The notes under the pieces: model-generated
What the model saw: the letters and a program-made list of their open reading frames with translations, nothing else
What the model was told of the DNA's origin: nothing
Databases searched by the model: none
Source of the DNA: Parabacteroides sp.
GTDB lineage: Bacteria; Bacteroidota; Bacteroidia; Bacteroidales; Tannerellaceae
Assembly: GCA_019417325.1 (NCBI GenBank)
Contig: DXVO01000010.1
Coordinates: 14,442 to 78,441, forward strand
Direction: 5' to 3'
DNA: 64,000 bases
Part shown: in pieces, positions 19,201 through 27,600 of the stretch
Layout of the letters: every line of letters begins with the position of its first letter
Numbering within the stretch: position 1 is the stretch's first letter
Position numbers and translations under genes: made by a program

Positions 19201-19469
19201 TCGACTGTTCCGGCATTGGTAGCCGTAGAGGTCATATAGGTCATGTTTTCCACACCGTTGATAGCTTCTTCCAACGGGGCGATAACACTTTTCTGCAAGG
19301 TCTCCGCACTGGCTCCGAAGTAAGTCGTGCTTACCTGGATAGTAGGAGGGGCGATGTCCGGATATTGTTCGACCGGCAGGGTGAACAACCCGATAAGTCC
19401 TGCCACAACTATCGTGATAGAGATAACTGCGGAAAGGATGGGACGCTCTATAAAAGTTCTTAGTTTCAT
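16257..19469 (-). CDS. RND-family inner-membrane drug efflux pump (HAE1/AcrB type)
   Basis: 1070 residues, the usual AcrB size. N-terminus 'FIERPILSAVISITIVVAGL' is the standard TM1 of HAE1 pumps. Proton-relay aspartates are present in TM4 ('VIGTVVDDAIVVVEAV'). The duplicated porter domains and the second TM block ('SVPFGLMGSFVFAKLMG', 'GLLAKTAILLTEYASERR') are complete. It uses the proton gradient to drive drugs or bile components into the adaptor-channel assembly. It lies 21 bp after the adaptor gene and 2 bp before the outer-membrane factor. The family handles hydrophobic and amphipathic compounds; specificity is not visible. Confidence 0.97.
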   Translation of the reverse strand: MKLRTFIERPILSAVISITIVVAGLIGLFTLPVEQYPDIAPPTIQVSTTYFGASAETLQKSVIAPLEEAINGVENMTYMTSTATNAGTVDITVYFKQGTDPDMAAVNVQNRVSKATGQLPAEVTQVGVTTSKRQTSILQMFSLHSPNNTYDDNFLANYININLKPAILRISGVGDMMVMGGSYSMRIWMKPDIMAQYKLIPSDVTSALAEQNIEAATGSFGENSDETYQYTMKYTGRLMTPEEFGEIVIRSTEDGEVLKLKEIADVELGKDSYAYKGGMDGHNSISCMIFQTAGSNATEVNQNIDKLLEEAKKELPKDVEIDQMMSSNDFLFASIHEVVKTLLEAILLVILVVYFFLQDFRSTIIPSVSIVVSLIGTFAFMTIAGFSINLITLFALVLVIGTVVDDAIVVVEAVQARFDVGYRSSYMASIDAMKGLSSAIISTSLVFMAVFIPVSFMSGTSGTFYTQFGLTMAVAVGISTINALTLSPALCALILKPYINEDGTQKNNFAARFRKAFNAAFNSMIEKYKTGVLFFIKRKWLVWSLLACSIAALAVLMNTTKTGLVPDEDQGVLFVNVSTAAGSSLKTTDDIMVQIEQRLEGIPQVKHIQKVSGYGLLAGQGNSFGMLIIKLKPWDERTNEEDHVQAVIGQVYGRTADIKDASIFAISPGMIPGYGMGNALELHMQDKSDSDIGTFFNTTQQYLGALNQRPEISMAYSTFDIRYPQWTVKVDAAQCKRAGITPNAVLSTLSGYYGGQYVSDFNRFSKVYKVMIQADPQYRLDETSLNNTFVRMANGEMAPLSQFVSLTRSYGAESLSRFNMYNSIAVNAMPAPGYSTGDAIKAVKETAEQALPKGYGYDFGGITREENQQSNTTLIIFAICILMIYLILSALYESFLIPFAVILSVPFGLMGSFVFAKLMGLENNIYLQTGLIMLIGLLAKTAILLTEYASERRAAGMSLTSAALSAAKARLRPILMTALTMVFGLLPLMVATGVGANGNSSLGTGAVGGMLIGTLALLFIVPTLFIVFQYLQEKVRPIQFEPTHDWQIQEEVVTETVERQQYLDSKKKEE

Positions 19470-19490
19470 GATTTCTTTTCCTTTTGTCTG

Positions 19491-20624
19491 TTAGTTGTTG
19501 GATACGGTTGTCTGTTTAGCCTGTATGGGGGTACCTTCACGCAACAAGCCTACGCCTTCTGCTACAATGACATCTCCCGGAGCCAGCCCTTCTTCCACAA
19601 TATATTCTTTGCCGCCGTTTACACGGGTGACTTTAATTTGTGTGGAGGTAGCTTTTCCGTCTACGACTTTAAAAGCATATACTTTGTCCTGGATTTCGTA
19701 AGTGGCAGCTTGCGGGATGACAATGCTGTTTTCACGCTCTGTCGGAATAATAACATTACCGGAACTTCCGCTATACAATAAACCTTCTTTATTCGGGAAT
19801 ACGGCACGCAGGCTCACGGTTCCGGTATTCCGGTCGATAACTCCGCTGATGGTTTCTATTTTCCCTTTTTCCGGATAACTGGATTTGTCGTTTAACTGTA
19901 GTTCGATTGCAGGCATTTCGGCTAGCGCTTTCGCTTTTGAACCGTACCGGCGGGTAAGTGCCAATAGTTGGTTTTCCGTCATAGAGAAATAAACATACAT
20001 ATCCGAATTGTCGGAAACGGTAGTAAGCGGTTGGGGCAAATTGGCACTGACTAATGCACCTACACGATAAGGTAGGGTCCCGACAACTCCGTTGGACGGA
20101 CTTTTAACTTCCGTGTAAGAGAGGTTGTTGCGGGCATTCAGTTCCTGTGCTTTCATTTGTGCCAGTTGGGCTTTGGCACTCAACCAGGAGTTTTCGGCTG
20201 TCTGTAAGTCGAAAGCGGAAACAACATTCTGGGCATGCAGTTCTTTTTTACTGTCGAATGTAAGTTTTGCCGTATTCAAGGCTGCCTGGGCTGCTTCAAC
20301 ATTGGCGGTAGCCGTTTGTAAGGCTGCCTGATAAGGAACCTGGTCGATAATGAACAATAGTTGTCCTTTTTTTACTTCCTGTCCTTCTTCTACACACAGC
20401 CGGGTGATAAAACCGGATACCTGCGGGTAAATGTCGATATCCTGCCGTCCACGTATGGTTGCAGAATAGGCACTGCTTAACGACTTGTTAGCGGTTGATA
20501 CTTTTAGCACTTTGTACTCATTACTTGCCGTCATGGCTGGTTGTTCTTTACAAGAACTGGCGATAATACACAAAATCCCTACCCCGATGCTACCTAAGCA
20601 TCTGGCAATTAATTCTTTTTTCAT
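19491..20624 (-). CDS. RND efflux periplasmic adaptor (membrane fusion protein), lipoprotein
   Basis: 377 residues. Signal peptide ending in IASSC (lipobox). Order: beta-barrel segment, biotinyl-lipoyl half motif ('DIDIYPQVSGFITRLCVEEG' and 'GQEVKKGQLLFIID'), alpha hairpin about 95-160 rich in Ala, Gln and Lys, second lipoyl half ('YTEVKSPSNGVVG'), barrel and membrane-proximal domains. It bridges the pump and the outer-membrane factor in the periplasm. First gene of the operon; the 250-bp gap to the divergent AraC gene holds its promoter. Confidence 0.95.
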   Translation of the reverse strand: MKKELIARCLGSIGVGILCIIASSCKEQPAMTASNEYKVLKVSTANKSLSSAYSATIRGRQDIDIYPQVSGFITRLCVEEGQEVKKGQLLFIIDQVPYQAALQTATANVEAAQAALNTAKLTFDSKKELHAQNVVSAFDLQTAENSWLSAKAQLAQMKAQELNARNNLSYTEVKSPSNGVVGTLPYRVGALVSANLPQPLTTVSDNSDMYVYFSMTENQLLALTRRYGSKAKALAEMPAIELQLNDKSSYPEKGKIETISGVIDRNTGTVSLRAVFPNKEGLLYSGSSGNVIIPTERENSIVIPQAATYEIQDKVYAFKVVDGKATSTQIKVTRVNGGKEYIVEEGLAPGDVIVAEGVGLLREGTPIQAKQTTVSNN

Positions 20625-20803
20625 CTTTTTGCTGTTTTATTCTATAAACCCGGCAGTTGGACTGTTCCAAAACCTAAACCTCAATTAGTGGGTGTTAGAA
20701 TGAGAATCGTTTGTTACTTTTACTCTTTGCTGCCTTAACTAATAACCGCTGCAAATGTCAGAGTTTATTCCTATTTTGAGGTGGTTGCAAATTGGATATA
20801 ATT

Positions 20804-20866
20804 GTTCCAAATTTGAACTCTTGTTTTAAGTATGGTAAAAAGGTTTATCTTTGGTTCAAATTTGAA
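20804..20866. promoter_or_regulatory. Two related palindromic sites in the AraC-RND divergent region
   Basis: GTTCCAAATTTGAAC (20804-20818) and TTCAAATTTGAA within GGTTCAAATTTGAAAA (20855-20866) share the core CAAATTTGAA and are about 49 bp apart. They lie just upstream of the AraC ATG at 20875 and about 180-240 bp from the efflux operon start. They are candidate operators of the AraC protein, able to couple autoregulation with control of the pump. AT-richness makes chance similarity possible. Confidence 0.45.
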
Positions 20867-20874
20867 AAAGATTG

Positions 20875-21789
20875 ATGGAAGAACAGGTGTTGCATGTGAG
20901 TATAGAAGATTTCCTTCGTCTTAATCTGGATGGAAAATCTTATCAGGACAAATTATTTCTGTTAGAGCTTAAGGGTAATGGGGCTAAGAAGCCTAAAATA
21001 AGCGAAGATATGGCTATCCGCCTGGATGCGTTTTCGATATTCCTGGTTCGCAGCGGGGAAGTGGACGTCACGATAGATAATACGACCTATCATTTATCGG
21101 ATAACTTTTTACTTGATATTATGGATTTGCATGTTATCAGAGGCATGCATTTCTCTTCGGATTTTCTGGGTTACCATCTGATTATCGAGCGGAATTTATT
21201 TGGAGAAATAATGTTGAACAGCCGCCGTATGCCGGCTGCCTATATTGCGTCCCGGCTTAGCCGTCCGGTATTGAAATTGAGCGAGGAGGATGGGGAATTA
21301 CTGGAGAATTGCTTTCACCGTATCGAACAGAATATAGACCGTACGAAACATGCCTGGCAACGGGACCTTGTTTTAAATGAATTGAGGGGCTTCTGCTTGG
21401 AAATGAATAATATTATTTACCAGGCGAACCGGGAGCAGGTGAATCTGAACCCGTCGAACAAAGATCTATTATTGTTCTTGTTTATCCAATTGTTGAACAA
21501 TCATTGTAAGGAAGAGCATTCCGTTACTTTCTATGCCCGTGAGTTATGTATTACTCCGGAATACTTATCTCGTATCTTGAAAAGCTTTAGTGGAAAAACA
21601 GTAAATAAATGGATTGCCGAAGCATTGATGCGTGAAGCAGAAATTTATTTGAGAAATCCGGATTTTACTATCCAGCAAATATCCGATATGCTGAATTTCT
21701 CAGACCAGTCCTCCTTTGGAAAGTTTTTCAAAAAACATAAAGGCGTATCGCCTTTACAATATAGAACGGATGTTATAGGTGACAGTTGA
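20875..21789 (+). CDS. AraC-family transcriptional regulator, divergent from the RND operon
   Basis: 304 residues from the ATG at 20875. The N-terminal half is a cupin-like sensing domain ('IFLVRSGEVDVTIDNTTYHL'). The C-terminus has the two AraC helix-turn-helix motifs: 'FYARELCITPEYLSRILKS' and 'FTIQQISDMLNFSDQSSFGK', then 'KKHKGVSPLQYR'. Divergent from the efflux operon, its likely target. Odd feature: the last residues (about VIGDS) and the stop codon TGA come from the heptad-repeat element at 21778-21880, so the natural C-terminus may have been altered by its insertion. Confidence 0.93.
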   Translation: MEEQVLHVSIEDFLRLNLDGKSYQDKLFLLELKGNGAKKPKISEDMAIRLDAFSIFLVRSGEVDVTIDNTTYHLSDNFLLDIMDLHVIRGMHFSSDFLGYHLIIERNLFGEIMLNSRRMPAAYIASRLSRPVLKLSEEDGELLENCFHRIEQNIDRTKHAWQRDLVLNELRGFCLEMNNIIYQANREQVNLNPSNKDLLLFLFIQLLNNHCKEEHSVTFYARELCITPEYLSRILKSFSGKTVNKWIAEALMREAEIYLRNPDFTIQQISDMLNFSDQSSFGKFFKKHKGVSPLQYRTDVIGDS

Positions 21790-21880
21790 CAAGTGACAGT
21801 TGACAATTAGCTTCGCGCCCGATATATAATCGGCTGAAAGCCGAAAAAACTGTCAACTGTCACTTGTCAACTGTCAATTA
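21778..21880. repeat. Dispersed inverted-repeat element, copy B, supplying stop codons to two converging genes
   Basis: About 103 bp: left end GGTGACAGTTGACAAGTGAC, core with CTTCGCGCCCGATATATAAT and CGGCTGAAAGCCG, right end ACTTGTCAACTGTCAATTA. It matches the reverse complement of 9932-10031 over most of its length. The AraC stop (TGA, 21787-21789) and the MeaB stop (TAA on the minus strand, 21878-21880) both lie inside. With CGGCTGAAAGCCG and the inverted ends it could act as a two-way transcription terminator. Confidence 0.75.
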
Positions 21881-22972
21881 TTTCGAGAGGTTGTTGAGGA
21901 ACAAATCCATCATCCGCTTGGCGGCAACGAAGGAGCTTATTTCATTATTAAGCACTTGCTTTTCGGTTGCGCTTAACATGCTTTCGACAGCCGGATTGTG
22001 ATAGAATGTCTCACGTAATGTATCGTTGATGCTTTCATACATCCAGTATTTCGCCTGTTCGTTACGTTTATGATTGAAGTAACCGTTCTTTTTGGTGAAC
22101 TCCATATATTCGCCTACCATATCCCAGATTTCCTTAATACCCAGATTATAATATCCGGAATACGTTAATACTTTGGGGAACCAGCCGGAGTCTGCGGGTG
22201 GGAAAAGGTGAAGGGCATTTCTAAACTGGGCGGCAGCCAGATTTGCCTTGTCGATATTGTCTCCATCCGCTTTATTGATGATAATGCCGTCTGCCATTTC
22301 CATAATACCGCGTTTGATACCTTGCAATTCGTCCCCTGTTCCGGCAAGTTGGATAAGCAGGAAGAAATCGACCATCGAATGAACGGCTGTTTCACTTTGA
22401 CCGACCCCTACAGTCTCAACGAATACTGTATCGAATCCGGCAGCTTCACAAAGCACGATGGTTTCACGGGTTTTACGTGCCACTCCTCCCAGGGATCCTG
22501 CTGATGGCGAAGGACGGATAAACGCATTTTTCTCGCGTGAAAGGGCTTCCATACGGGTTTTATCTCCTAAGATACTCCCTTTGGAGCGTTCGCTGCTTGG
22601 GTCGATAGCTAATACGGCCAACTTGCGTCCTTCGTTGATAAGGTGCATACCAAACACATCGATAGACGTACTTTTTCCTGCTCCCGGTACGCCGGTAATG
22701 CCGATACGTACGGATTTTCCGGCATGAGGCAGGCATTTTTCAATGATTTCCTGCGCTATCTGCTGGTGTTCGTATCTGGAACTTTCCACCAAGGTTACAG
22801 CCTGGCTGAGGATGGTAATGTTCCCTTTCAATATCCCTTCTACAAATTCGGAAGGGGTGTATTCTTTACGTTGAAGACGTTTCTTCAGGTACGGGTTTAC
22901 GGTTGGCATGTCCGTCACACCCTTGTTGACCTTTAAACCTTTGTATAGATCGTCGTTTTCCGGATGTTCCAT
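21878..22972 (-). CDS. meaB: Methylmalonyl-CoA mutase-associated GTPase MeaB
   Basis: 364 residues. G3E-type P-loop GTPase: Walker A 'GVPGAGKS' at about 94-101, 'AIDPSSERSKGSILGDKTRM', and switch region 'VETVGVGQSET', all hallmarks of MeaB/ArgK. It protects and gates cofactor loading of adenosylcobalamin-dependent methylmalonyl-CoA mutase in the succinate-propionate route, which Bacteroidales use in fermentation. Cytoplasmic. It follows the DUF1573 genes closely (12 bp), on the same strand, but the mutase genes themselves are not in the window. The stop codon lies in the repeat element. Confidence 0.96.
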   Translation of the reverse strand: MEHPENDDLYKGLKVNKGVTDMPTVNPYLKKRLQRKEYTPSEFVEGILKGNITILSQAVTLVESSRYEHQQIAQEIIEKCLPHAGKSVRIGITGVPGAGKSTSIDVFGMHLINEGRKLAVLAIDPSSERSKGSILGDKTRMEALSREKNAFIRPSPSAGSLGGVARKTRETIVLCEAAGFDTVFVETVGVGQSETAVHSMVDFFLLIQLAGTGDELQGIKRGIMEMADGIIINKADGDNIDKANLAAAQFRNALHLFPPADSGWFPKVLTYSGYYNLGIKEIWDMVGEYMEFTKKNGYFNHKRNEQAKYWMYESINDTLRETFYHNPAVESMLSATEKQVLNNEISSFVAAKRMMDLFLNNLSK

Positions 22973-22984
22973 ATGGATGTGTAT

Positions 22985-24100
22985 TTATTTTTCAGCGGTT
23001 ACCTTAACCATACGTACCGGACCGTTCGGATCGTTGCTTACGAAATGGACAAGGGTTTCCAGATTTGTTTTTATTTCTTTCGGGCGCAGGCTCACTTTAA
23101 AGGTGGCTGTAGCGCCTGGTTTTATTTCTTTTTTCCCTCCGGAGATATTCAACCGCTCGTCATCACAGGTCGCACTGTAGATAATAAGTGGAGACTTTCC
23201 GGTATTTGTAATATCGATTGTTCCGGTAACTTTTCCACCAATCAGTGGAAGACCGTTTCCTTTGGTTGGTAATTTACCAAAGTCAAGCAATGTCCCCGAT
23301 AATTGTGCAACGGGAGCTTTCGCTTTGTCCGCGGTGGATAATTTACTGAAATTGTCGATGATATTAGCTGCAATAAACAGATGGTCTGTCTTATGTTTTT
23401 TCTCGCCGATACTTTCTACCGTGATAGGGATTTCTGAAATGATGCGTCCTTTTCTCTTCACCTCTTTGGCATTGAAAAGGAGTGTGATTTTGCCTTTTTC
23501 TTCCGGAGCAAGTGTAGACGGTTGCATTTGTACGGTGAGATAGTGAGGTGCTTTACCTATATGGATGGCAAAAGAGGTTTTACCATCGTTTGTGATATTA
23601 ATTTTTTCTCCCAGTACTTCATCCGTCCGGATGCTGTTATAAACAATTTTCTTTTTCTCCAGTTTTAAGTCTCCGATACTGTATGGATAAACGAATACAG
23701 GTTGGGTGGGTTTCGGTGTTACATTTCCTTTTATGGCAAGCGTATAGCTGCCCCTTTTGCCGTTACTATAAATAGAGATTGTTTTGTAGAACGGTCCGGG
23801 GCGACCTTTGGGATTATAAGTAACCTTTACATCCCCTGTTTTCCCGGGGGCTATCGGTTCTTTTGTCCATTCTGGCTGGGTACAGCCACAGGATGCAGTA
23901 ATCCGGGTAAGAACCAAAGGACTGTTACCTGTATTTTTAATTATAAATGTATGGCTGGCAAGTCCGTCAGTCTCAGCTATTGTGCCAAAGTTGTAGACTA
24001 GCTCATCAGCACTTATTTGGGCATTATTCTGCGCCGGTATATTGCTTATAGAAAACAATATACTGGTCAGAATTATAAGTAGTTTCTTAAAATCGGGCAT
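22985..24100 (-). CDS. DUF1573-domain secreted protein (371 aa)
   Basis: Signal peptide (about residues 1-23, 'LLIILTSILFSISNIPAQ'), then a DUF1573 beta-sandwich of the ASPM-SPD-2-Hydin type at about 30-125: 'YNFGTIAETDG', 'TASCGCTQPEW', 'GPFYKTISIYSNG'. At least two further Ig-like repeats follow, including 'CDDERLNISGGKKEIKPGAT'. The paired Cys motif SCGC is conserved in the family. Exported, role unknown; probably structural or binding. The first domain is nearly the same as the short protein encoded just upstream (24126-24503), which suggests duplication. Confidence 0.88.
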   Translation of the reverse strand: MPDFKKLLIILTSILFSISNIPAQNNAQISADELVYNFGTIAETDGLASHTFIIKNTGNSPLVLTRITASCGCTQPEWTKEPIAPGKTGDVKVTYNPKGRPGPFYKTISIYSNGKRGSYTLAIKGNVTPKPTQPVFVYPYSIGDLKLEKKKIVYNSIRTDEVLGEKINITNDGKTSFAIHIGKAPHYLTVQMQPSTLAPEEKGKITLLFNAKEVKRKGRIISEIPITVESIGEKKHKTDHLFIAANIIDNFSKLSTADKAKAPVAQLSGTLLDFGKLPTKGNGLPLIGGKVTGTIDITNTGKSPLIIYSATCDDERLNISGGKKEIKPGATATFKVSLRPKEIKTNLETLVHFVSNDPNGPVRMVKVTAEK

Positions 24101-24125
24101 ATACTGCTTTTACTTTCCTAATAAA

Positions 24126-24503
24126 TTATTGAACATCTCCCCGGATAGTCAGAATGTAACTGCCGGTTTTTCCGTTGCTGTAGACAGATATGGATTTGGT
24201 AAATGGACCCGGTCTGTCTTTAGGGTCGTAAGTAATTTTTACTTCACCGGTCTTTCCCGGAGCAATCGGTTCTTTTGTCCATTCCGGAGTTGTACATCCG
24301 CAAGAGGCAATGACACGTGTAAGGACCAATGGCGCATCGCCTGTATTGGTTATTTTGAATGTATGTGCTACTTTTCCGTCCGCTTCTTTAATAACTCCGA
24401 AATCGTGGGAAGTGTTATCTACCGAAATGATGGCCTTTTGTTGTGCCGTAGCCATTCCTGTTGCTAATAAGATAGCCATGAAAATAAAAATAATCTGTTT
24501 CAT
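24126..24503 (-). CDS. Small DUF1573-domain secreted protein (125 aa)
   Basis: Signal peptide ('IIFIFMAILLATGMATAQ') followed by one DUF1573 domain: 'HDFGVIKEADGKVAHTFKI', 'IASCGCTTPEWTKEPIAPG', 'DRPGPFTKSISVYSNG'. Exported single-domain form of the neighbour at 22985-24100, 25 bp upstream in the same operon. Biochemical role unknown. Confidence 0.88.
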   Translation of the reverse strand: MKQIIFIFMAILLATGMATAQQKAIISVDNTSHDFGVIKEADGKVAHTFKITNTGDAPLVLTRVIASCGCTTPEWTKEPIAPGKTGEVKITYDPKDRPGPFTKSISVYSNGKTGSYILTIRGDVQ

Positions 24504-24544
24504 CTTTTTCTATTTATGTTAGCTGTTTACTTGATGGGTATTAT

Positions 24545-24577
24545 AAAAAGCCCATTCTTTTATATAGAACAGGCTTT
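24545..24577 (-). terminator. Terminator of the alpha-2-macroglobulin gene
   Basis: AAAGCCCATTCTTTT pairs imperfectly with AGAACAGGCTTT across a short AT loop. On the minus strand the stem is followed by TTTTTATAA. It lies about 70 bp after the stop codon at 24648 and before the DUF1573 pair. Confidence 0.65.
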
Positions 24578-24647
24578 GTTAGTTTTCAGTTCATCACTTG
24601 CAAAGATAGCTATTAATACTGAAAAAAGGATTTATGTTTTGTTATTT

Positions 24648-27600
24648 TCAGTTTACAGTAATTTCGCTTCCCTCCGTATGTGAAACAAACTCAGGTGCAT
24701 AAAGGCACTGGATTGTACTGATACCGCCGGAATACTGTCCTTCACGCGATACGTATACGGAATATTCCAGTACATATGTGCCTTCCGGCAGACTGTTGAA
24801 GAAGAAATTTTCCGAAACATCTGTCGGCGACTGGTAATACCAGGCACCATCACGCCATGTAGAACCTGAAATTTGCGTAGCCGGTTCGAAACATCCGGCA
24901 CGTAAATCTTTCAGGAATACATAATCCATTTCCCTGTCTGTACGGATAGTCAGGCGTACCACTACTTTGTCGCCAATGCGAAGCGGTTGTTCCGGGGAAA
25001 CCGGACGTAACTGGCGTTCGGAACCGTTGTTTGTTTCAATGAACAATTTCTTTTCCACATTCAGTACGCCCTTCTGTTTTTGTACCTGGTTGATTTTTTC
25101 GAAATACTGGTCGTAGACAGCTCCCCATGCCGGTGCACTGCCTTCTTTATGGACGGAGATTGTATTTCCTACGGAGTTTTTATTTTTTTCAGGTAATACG
25201 ACCTTCAAATATCCGGTAGCAGCTTCTCCTTCATTTGTACTATACGTATTATTCCCCCATTTTACCGTGCAAGCATTGTTGGTATTCAACCAGTCACTTC
25301 CGGTTAGGAGCAGGGCGTAGATGGCATTGACTGTTGCCGGAACAGATTCCCAGTTCTGGGTACGTTTCTGGTTGAGCAGCCATTGTTTCATCCGGTCTGT
25401 TTCCTGAGTGTTCGGAGAAAGTTCATTGAATACGGACATTAACAGGCAATGTGTGTCGAGCGGGGAAATAAAGAAATTATTATCTCTTCGGTTGTTTGCC
25501 CAATACATGCCTTTTTCAGTAGAAGTGGTCGCTGTTTTACGCAACCAGGCGAGAATGGAATTTGCCACGTCTTTCTTGCCATTACGAAGCATCAATAGAG
25601 CCGTTTCACCTTTACCGTATAAGGATTGCTTATTCCATTCTTTTTCTGCTCTTGCTGCGTAGAAGCGGATCGCTTCGCGAGCCTCTCCCAATTCAGGAAT
25701 GTCACGGTAAGAACTGCGGACAAACAGATAGTTCAGTTGTAAGGGAGATATGAGAGTCTTCTGCCAGTCTTTCGTATTTGCAGTCAACTGTTCATAATCC
25801 TGTTGGATTTGTTTATCCAGGAAGTTCAGAGCCTTTATCTGCATTTCTTTTTCCTGCTGGTTGTATTCAATGGCATTCAACCGGGTAAGTTGAGCCATGC
25901 CGTTCAGAATATACAATGTAATTTCGCGGCTTGGATACATGCCTTTAAACCAACTCCAACCTCCGTCCGGTGTTTGTTGTTTGAGCAGTTGTTCCAAAGC
26001 GGCAGTTCTTTGTTGGGATGCACGGTTCAGGTCGAACAAAAGAGATAAGCGTTGTTTCTGTTCCGTTTCATTATCAGCTTCCAGTACCCAGGGCGTTTCC
26101 TGCAACAGCATGTTCTTCAACTCCTCGTTCTTTTCAAGATTGGATAGCAGGGTAGAAGCTGTACCTCCCTGGGCTTTCCATTGATTGATGACTTTTTGTA
26201 TCCGTGGATGGCTGTTTGCTATGTAGCTGGCCAATGTATTGCTGTAATAAGCAGCAAACCAGGAGATAATATTCTCATTATCCGGTTGGGTAATAGTCGG
26301 TAATGCCTGTACGGCATACCAAACCGGATTGGCTGTCAGTTCCAGTGTCATGCGGAACGGGGTTCTGCCGGACTGGGGTTTGGCTGATGGCAACTGTATG
26401 GCCTGTTCGCCTTGTCCCATCAGGAAGAACGGGGTGCTTTCCGTAATTAAGATTTTATCGGAAAGGACAGGTATAAAATGTTGTTCCCCGTCACTGCCAT
26501 TTTCTGAATCTGCTACAATACGACAGATTACAAGGTCTGTTGTTGTCGGGACAGGAAGTGTCCATGATACGGTCGTCGTGTTTCCGGCGGTTAAATCAAA
26601 CGGTTTTTGAGATTTACTCAGGCATACAACCGGTTGTTCCGTTGCCGGGTCAAGTAATTCCAAGGTAACCCTGCCTGTGATTGCTTTATCGGACTGGTTG
26701 ATTATTTGTGTACTGATAGATACTTCATCTCCCTGGCGCATGAAACGTGGCAGGTTAGGCACTACCATCAATGGTTTGCTGGTAATGACTTTTTCGGAGA
26801 GGTATCCGTATTTCAGATCTTCCGTTTGTGCCAGCAGTTGTAACTTCCATGTCGTATTACTTTCGGGCATGGTGAAATCGAAAGAAACATTTCCTTCCGC
26901 ATCAGTAACTAATGCCGGATAGAAGAATGCTGTTTCTGCAAAGTTTTCACGTAGTTGTATCTGACGGTTAGCCGGAGCAATTTCTTCTTCTGCAATGATA
27001 TTGGCCACTGTATTTTCCTGAAGGACTGCATCCTCTACAGCAACTGCATTTTCTACCATAGGAGCAGCATCTGCATAGGCGGAAACACCTCTGGCAGACT
27101 TCATCATCATTCCGTAAGGTCCATTTGAATAAAGTCTGGAAGAATTAAGCACATCCAGCCAGTTCAATTGGTCGTACTGGAATTGAATAACCTTTAGATA
27201 TTTTATATCGACATTGTCATATTGGGTATATGTAGTGAATGCACTTCCCGGATTGAAGCCCGGAGCCCATATGTTGATATAACGTTGCGGCACGAATGAC
27301 CAGCCAAATGGCATAATCTGGTCGAGGGAAGCATCATACATACTTGCCAGGACTTGTGCCGAGACAGCCATAGAATCTGCATTGGTGATACGGAATTTCC
27401 AATTTTCCTTGCTACCCGGTAGTAAATGGTCGCGGAAAGTTTCCGGGCGGATAGTCAGCTTCCGGTTTGGGAACTGGCGGGTAACCTGTATTTGTTCCGT
27501 ATAGGTTTCACCTGCTTTGACGAAAGTGAGTAATACAGTGAATCCATTGCCGTCGCTTTCTTTGAACGGAATGCGGAATGTCCGGTTTTCATCGCTCATT

